From Mycobacterium xenopi (GTDB taxonomy: Bacteria; Actinomycetota; Actinomycetes; Mycobacteriales; Mycobacteriaceae), in contig NZ_AP022314.1 of NCBI RefSeq assembly GCF_009936235.1, forward strand, positions 2,976,001 to 3,040,000: a stretch of 64,000 nt of DNA, read 5' to 3'. Position 1 is the stretch's first letter, and the number at the start of each line of letters is the position of its first letter. Both the position numbers and the translations under genes were made by a program. Shown here one piece after another: positions 60,096 through 64,000 of this stretch. The notes under the pieces are model-generated. The model was given only the letters and a program-made list of their open reading frames with translations. It was not told where the DNA came from and did no database searches.

Positions 60096-61124
60096 GTGAC
60101 ACGCGAAGCTTTTGGCGCCGAGTTTGACGGTGCCGACGGATTCCTGGACACCGCTACCTATGGTGTGCCGCCCCGGTTTGTCGCCGAGGCACTGCGCGAC
60201 GGTGTGCGCTCGTGGCAGCACGGCAGCCTCGAGGTGAGCACGTTCGTCGAGCTCATGGCCACCAGCCGAGCCGCGTATGCCTCGCTGACCGGGACGGACC
60301 CGCGGCGGGTAGCCATCGGCAACAGCACCTCGTCGCTGATCGGCCTGGTCGCCGCGTCCATCCCGGACGGCACCCGGGTGGCGACCGTGCCTGGCGAGTA
60401 CACCAGCGTCACCTTTCCGTTCGCGGCTCAGGCGGCTCGCGGTGTGAGCGTCACCGAATTGCCGCACGGCCAGCTCGAGAGCAGCGCCGCCGACTTCGAC
60501 GTGGTCGCCGTCAGCCTCGTGCAGTCGGCCGACGGCGCGCTGCTCGACGTCGAGTCGCTGCGCCGCAGCGTCGCCGGGTCCGACACGATCACGGTGATCG
60601 ATGCGGTACAGGCGTTGGGGTGGATGGACGTCGAGCTGTCATGGGCCGACGTCGCGGTCGGAGCCAGCTACAAGTGGCTGCTGGGGCCGCGGGGCGTGGC
60701 CTGGATGTCGTTGAGCGACCGGATGTTCGAAAAGCTGATACCGCACATGGCGAATCCGTTTGCGGCAGAAGACATGTGGTCCTCGCTGTACGGTTTGCCG
60801 ATGCGACTGGCCGGTGATGCCCGGCGATTCGACTCGTGGCCGGCATGGTTCAGCTTGCTCGGCGCGGGACTGTCCCTGGCGTGGCTGGCGGCACTGGATC
60901 GCAACGCTGTGCAGGCGCACACGGTGGGGCTCGCGAATCGGCTGCGGGCCGAATTGGAGCTCGCGCCAATGGATTCCGCGATCGTCTCAATCCCCATCGC
61001 CAAGTCGGCTGATGCGTTGCAAAAGGCCGGGATCCGCGCAGCCGTACGCGCGGGGGCGGTGCGTGTCGGGTTTCACCTCTACAACACCGAAGCCGATCTC
61101 GACCGTCTCCTGGACGCGCTATAA
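60096..61124 (+). CDS. Class V aminotransferase (PLP-dependent)
   Basis: 342 residues from GTG 60096 with ribosome site AAGGTGG. Fold type I PLP enzyme, cysteine-desulfurase-like: VAIGNSTSSLIGLVAA near the PLP phosphate, VIDAVQALGWMDVEL with the cofactor Asp, and the Schiff-base Lys in VGASYKWLLGPRGVAW. The C-terminal small domain is present. The substrate is unknown; isopenicillin-epimerase-like or kynureninase-like activity is possible. Confidence 0.87.
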   Translation: MTREAFGAEFDGADGFLDTATYGVPPRFVAEALRDGVRSWQHGSLEVSTFVELMATSRAAYASLTGTDPRRVAIGNSTSSLIGLVAASIPDGTRVATVPGEYTSVTFPFAAQAARGVSVTELPHGQLESSAADFDVVAVSLVQSADGALLDVESLRRSVAGSDTITVIDAVQALGWMDVELSWADVAVGASYKWLLGPRGVAWMSLSDRMFEKLIPHMANPFAAEDMWSSLYGLPMRLAGDARRFDSWPAWFSLLGAGLSLAWLAALDRNAVQAHTVGLANRLRAELELAPMDSAIVSIPIAKSADALQKAGIRAAVRAGAVRVGFHLYNTEADLDRLLDAL

Positions 61125-61165
61125 GAGGCCTGGACGTTGCGCTACGGCCCGGCGGGGCATCGACA

Positions 61166-61546
61166 TCACTTGTCGGAGTCGTCCCCGGGCCCTGACCTGC
61201 TGCGGGTGATCTCCATCCACCGTCGCACCGGCGAGTCCCAGCGCCGCGACGGCAAGTCGGTGACGTCGCTGAGCGAGCGCACCACGGCCTGGGTCAGACC
61301 CATGATCGCGGCCATCACCGGAAGCAGCGGCTGGAACGGTTTGGCCGCCGAGCGCACGGTGCTGATGCGATGCGCTACGAGGTAGCGCTCGATGCAGTGA
61401 TACAGCCAGGCGCCGACGCCCAGCGCGTAGATCGCCAATGCGCCGGCGACGACGGCCAGCCCGTAGGCGGCGCACGCCACGGCACCCAGCACGACCGTGG
61501 CCGCCAGCACGGCGGCGATTGCGACCCGCAGTTCCAGCCGGGTCAT
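61166..61546 (-). CDS. Conserved membrane protein (Rv2532c-like)
   Basis: 126 residues from ATG 61546, overlapping the nusB stop by 4 nt. Two hydrophobic helices (VAIAAVLAATVVLGAVACAA and YGLAVVAGALAIYALGVGAW) precede a basic cytoplasmic tail (DLPSRRWDSPVRRWMEITR). It takes the place of Rv2532c downstream of nusB. Function unknown. Confidence 0.82.
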   Translation of the reverse strand: MTRLELRVAIAAVLAATVVLGAVACAAYGLAVVAGALAIYALGVGAWLYHCIERYLVAHRISTVRSAAKPFQPLLPVMAAIMGLTQAVVRSLSDVTDLPSRRWDSPVRRWMEITRSRSGPGDDSDK

Positions 61547-62019
61547 GGCTCGCGCCTTCCGCGGACGGCTTGGGCGGCCGCGCGGATTTGCGGTGTCACC
61601 AACATGATCTGGCCCAGCACCCCATTGACGAAGCCGGGCGACTCGTCGGTGGACAGCTCCTTGGCCAGCTGAACCGCCTCGTCGACGGCGACCGGCTCCG
61701 GCACGTCGTCGGCGTGCAGCAGTTCCCACACCGCAACCCGCAGAATGGCACGGTCCACCGCGGGCAACCGGTCCAGTGTCCAGCCCTGCAGATGCGAAGC
61801 GATCAGCTCGTCGATGTGCGCGGCGTGCTCGGTGACGCCGCGGGCCACCGCCGTCGTGTAAGGGTGCACGGGTGCCACCTCGGGGTTGGTTTCGGCCAGC
61901 GCCGCGCGGGCCTCGGCCATCTCGGCGGGGCTACGCCCGCGGGCCTCGGCTTCGAACAGCAAGTCGACCGCGCGCTTGCGGGCCTGGTGCCGGCCCTTCA
62001 CCGGCTTACCGCCAGGCAT
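61543..62019 (-). CDS. nusB: Transcription antitermination factor NusB
   Basis: 158 residues (Rv2533c about 156). All-helical RNA-binding protein of rRNA antitermination; KGRHQARKRAVDLLFEAEAR at the N-terminus and LPAVDRAILRVAVWELLHAD are the family core. It starts 2 nt after efp. Confidence 0.96.
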   Translation of the reverse strand: MPGGKPVKGRHQARKRAVDLLFEAEARGRSPAEMAEARAALAETNPEVAPVHPYTTAVARGVTEHAAHIDELIASHLQGWTLDRLPAVDRAILRVAVWELLHADDVPEPVAVDEAVQLAKELSTDESPGFVNGVLGQIMLVTPQIRAAAQAVRGRREP

Positions 62020-62021
62020 GG

Positions 62022-62579
62022 TCAGGCGCGGCCGAGGTAGCTGCCGTCGCGGGAGTCCACCTTCAGCTTGTCGCCGGTGTTGATGAACAACGGGACCTGG
62101 ATCTGCGCGCCGGTCTCCAATGTTGCGGGCTTGGTACCGGCGCTGGAGCGGTCACCCTGCAGCCCCGGCTCGGTGTGGGTGACCTCCAGTTCGACGGTCA
62201 CCGGCAGCTCAATGTACAGCGGGGTCCCGTTGTGGAAGGCCACCTGCACCGGCATCCCTTCCAGCAGGAACTTGGCGGCGTCGCCGACCAGCGACTCCGG
62301 CAGGTGGTGCTGCTCGTAGTCCTCGCTGTCCATGAACACAAAGTCGGAGCCGTCGCGATACAGGTAGGTGGTGTCGCGGCGGTCCACGGTGGCGGTTTCC
62401 ACTTTCACGCCGGCGTTGTAGGTCTTGTCGACGACCTTGCCGGACACTACGTTCTTCAGCTTGGTCCGCACGAACGCCGGGCCCTTACCGGGTTTGACGT
62501 GCTGGAACTCGACGATCTGCCACAGCTGGCCGTCGATCACCAGCACCAGTCCATTTTTGAAGTCGGCCGTCGTTGCCAC
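62022..62579 (-). CDS. efp: Elongation factor P
   Basis: Relieves ribosome stalling at polyproline. 185 residues from GTG 62579 (Rv2534c 187). KOW-like N-terminus with the loop HVKPGKGPAFVRTKLKN (tip Lys) and two OB domains, closing TGDKLKVDSRDGSYLGRA. 14 nt after the corrected pepQ stop. Confidence 0.98.
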   Translation of the reverse strand: MATTADFKNGLVLVIDGQLWQIVEFQHVKPGKGPAFVRTKLKNVVSGKVVDKTYNAGVKVETATVDRRDTTYLYRDGSDFVFMDSEDYEQHHLPESLVGDAAKFLLEGMPVQVAFHNGTPLYIELPVTVELEVTHTEPGLQGDRSSAGTKPATLETGAQIQVPLFINTGDKLKVDSRDGSYLGRA

Positions 62580-62593
62580 GGTGGGTGACTCTC

Positions 62594-63687
62594 CTACAGG
62601 ATCGCCAGTTCCTTCGGGAACCGGGTGAGCAATTCCGGTGTGTGCCCAGATGTTTCGTCAGCCACAACCAGGGTGTCCTCGATGCGGACGCCGCCGCGGT
62701 CGGGTAGATAGACACCGGGCTCCACGGTCACCACGGAACCCGCCAGTAGTGTACCGACGGCCGTCGCGTTGATCCCCGGCGCTTCGTGGATCTGCAGGCC
62801 TACCCCGTGCCCCAGGCCGTGGCCGAAACGCTCCCCGTGGCGGCGTCGGTGATCACTTGGCGGGCCGCGGCATCCACATCATGCAGGTTCGCGCCCGCCC
62901 GCAGCGCCTCGCGCCCGGCTCGTTGTGCGGTGGCGACCAGTTCATAGATCTCCCGTTGCCAGTCTGCGGCCCGGCCGAGAACGAACGTGCGGGTCATGTC
63001 CGAGTGGTAGCCGGCGACCAGCGCGCCGAAGTCGATCTTGACGAAGTCGCCGGTGGCCAGCACCGCGTCGGTGGGCCGGTGGTGCGGGATCGCCGAATTC
63101 GCCCCGGCCGCCACGATCGTGTCGAACGACACGCCGTCGGCGCCGTGGTCGAGCATCAACGCCTCGAGCTCGCGGCTCACCTCCCGCTCGGTGCGGCCGG
63201 GCCGCAGACCGCCGCGCTCGATCAAGTCGGTCAACGCCGCGTCGGCCGCCTCGCAGGCCAGCCGCAGCAGCGCCACCTCGCCGGCGTCTTTGACCTCGCG
63301 CAGCGCCTCCACCATGCCCGAGGCGCGCACCAGCTCGGTCTTACCAGCTTCCGCGGTCAGCGCGTCGAACCCGTCGACGGTGACCACGTGGCTTTCGAAA
63401 CCCAGCCGCCGGACATCGCCGGCCGCGGCCCGCGCGACCAGATGCCGTCCGCATGCCCGCTCGATCGCGATCTCGAGGTCGGGGGCCTGCTGCGCGGCCT
63501 GCGTGCGGTAGCGCCCGTCGGTGGCCAGCACTGGGGTCCGCTCGTCGGCGAACACCAGCAGCGCGGCGTTAGAACCGGTGAATCCGGAGAGGTAGCGCAC
63601 GTTGACCAGGTCGCTGACCAGCAGCGCATCCAGCCCGGCGGCACGAATCCGCGCGCTGAGATTTTCTCTACGCTGGGAATGTGTCAC
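62594..63687 (-). CDS. pepQ: Xaa-Pro aminopeptidase PepQ, frameshifted
   Basis: M24 metallopeptidase cleaving X-Pro dipeptides. GTG 63687. Creatinase-like N-domain, then metal ligands in VKIDFGALVAGYHSDMTRTF. After ARQVITDA (about 62842) the frame shifts. One added base at 62839-62842 (restoring GCCGGC) gives GHGERFGHGLGHGVGLQIHE, EPGVYLP and GVRIEDT, the missing His and Glu ligands, ending at 62594-62596 with 364 residues (Rv2535c about 372). Most likely a sequence error. Confidence 0.92.
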
Positions 63688-63720
63688 AACCGCTGACGCT
63701 ACTCGCTACGCTGTGGCCCC

Positions 63721-64000
63721 ATGACTAACTGGAGGCTGCGCGGACTGGTGTTCGCTGCTGCGATGGTCGTCGTCCGGTTGTTCCAGGGGGCGCTGATCAA
63801 TGCGTTTCCCACCCGCGCGGCGTTGATCAGCATCGTGTTGGTGCTCCTCTTCGCTGTCGCCGTCATCGCCTGGGGGCTGATCGACGGGCGTGCCGATGCC
63901 GCAGCGCAGCCCGACCCGGACCGCCGCCAGGATCTAGCGATGACGTGGCTGCTGGCCGGGCTGGTGGCCGGGATTCTCGGTGGCGCGGTGGCGTGGCTGA
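63721..64000 (+). CDS. Membrane protein (Rv2536-like), truncated by window edge
   Basis: ATG 63721 opens a frame with no stop before the window end (93 codons seen). It is divergent from pepQ. Hydrophobic helices: LVFAAAMVVVRLFQGALI, LISIVLVLLFAVAVIAWGL and TWLLAGLVAGILGGAVAWL. Position matches Rv2536, a conserved four-helix-type membrane protein called B-4DMT in some annotations. Confidence 0.85.
   Translation, partial: MTNWRLRGLVFAAAMVVVRLFQGALINAFPTRAALISIVLVLLFAVAVIAWGLIDGRADAAAQPDPDRRQDLAMTWLLAGLVAGILGGAVAWL

Overview
The window is high-GC actinobacterial DNA with the gene order of a Mycobacterium chromosome. Almost every block matches, in inverted orientation, the M. tuberculosis H37Rv stretch from tkt (Rv1449c) down to pyrR (Rv1379); the right end then carries the nusB-efp-pepQ block, which is remote in H37Rv (about Rv2532c-Rv2536). 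Orthology statements come from my knowledge of H37Rv gene order and protein lengths, not from a search. The cyp132/AraC pair, lipI, lprG-P55 and 13E12-type HNH genes also point to Mycobacterium. No PE/PPE genes are present at places where H37Rv has them, so this is not the tuberculosis complex.

Layout. 1-6 kb: pentose-phosphate operon tkt-tal-zwf2-opcA-pgl, with 4-nt start/stop overlaps. 6-10.4 kb: a cupin pair, a coiled-coil protein, and the glycolytic operon gap-pgk-tpiA-secG. 10.4-15.6 kb: a perfect 58-bp tandem repeat, an oxidoreductase/membrane-protein pair and a 13E12 HNH gene. 15.6-23.5 kb: uvrC-rapZ-yvcK-whiA and the riboflavin genes. 23.6-30 kb: lprG-P55, then fmt-rsmB-rpe-ribD. 30-34 kb: a MarR regulator, a methyltransferase and a divergent aconitase/ferritin pair with iron-box-like sites. 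34-42 kb: priA, a YhhN membrane protein, lipI, an AraC regulator, cyp132 and a Baeyer-Villiger-type monooxygenase. 42-48 kb: mihF-gmk-rpoZ-coaBC-metK, a second glucose-6-phosphate dehydrogenase and an HTH/Mop protein. 48-56 kb: pyrR-pyrB-pyrC-carA-carB-pyrF. 56-61 kb: an accessory island (second 13E12 gene, serine hydrolase, TetR, decayed flavoprotein, class V aminotransferase). 61-64 kb: pepQ-efp-nusB with flanking membrane proteins.

Striking points. (1) The ferritin at 33.6 kb has the ferroxidase bridging Glu replaced by Lys, as in animal L-chain ferritin, and shares iron-box-like sites with an aconitase that shows Ser where the first Fe-S cysteine is expected. (2) Both 13E12 genes carry near-consensus LexA boxes across their start codons. 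(3) Five housekeeping genes (pgl, pgk, pyrF, pyrC, pepQ) are each broken by one missing base, four of them where a GCCGGC hexamer would restore the frame; this looks like systematic consensus error rather than biology. (4) A PyrR-type loop abuts the pyrR Shine-Dalgarno. No tRNA, rRNA, CRISPR array or insertion sequence was recognised.
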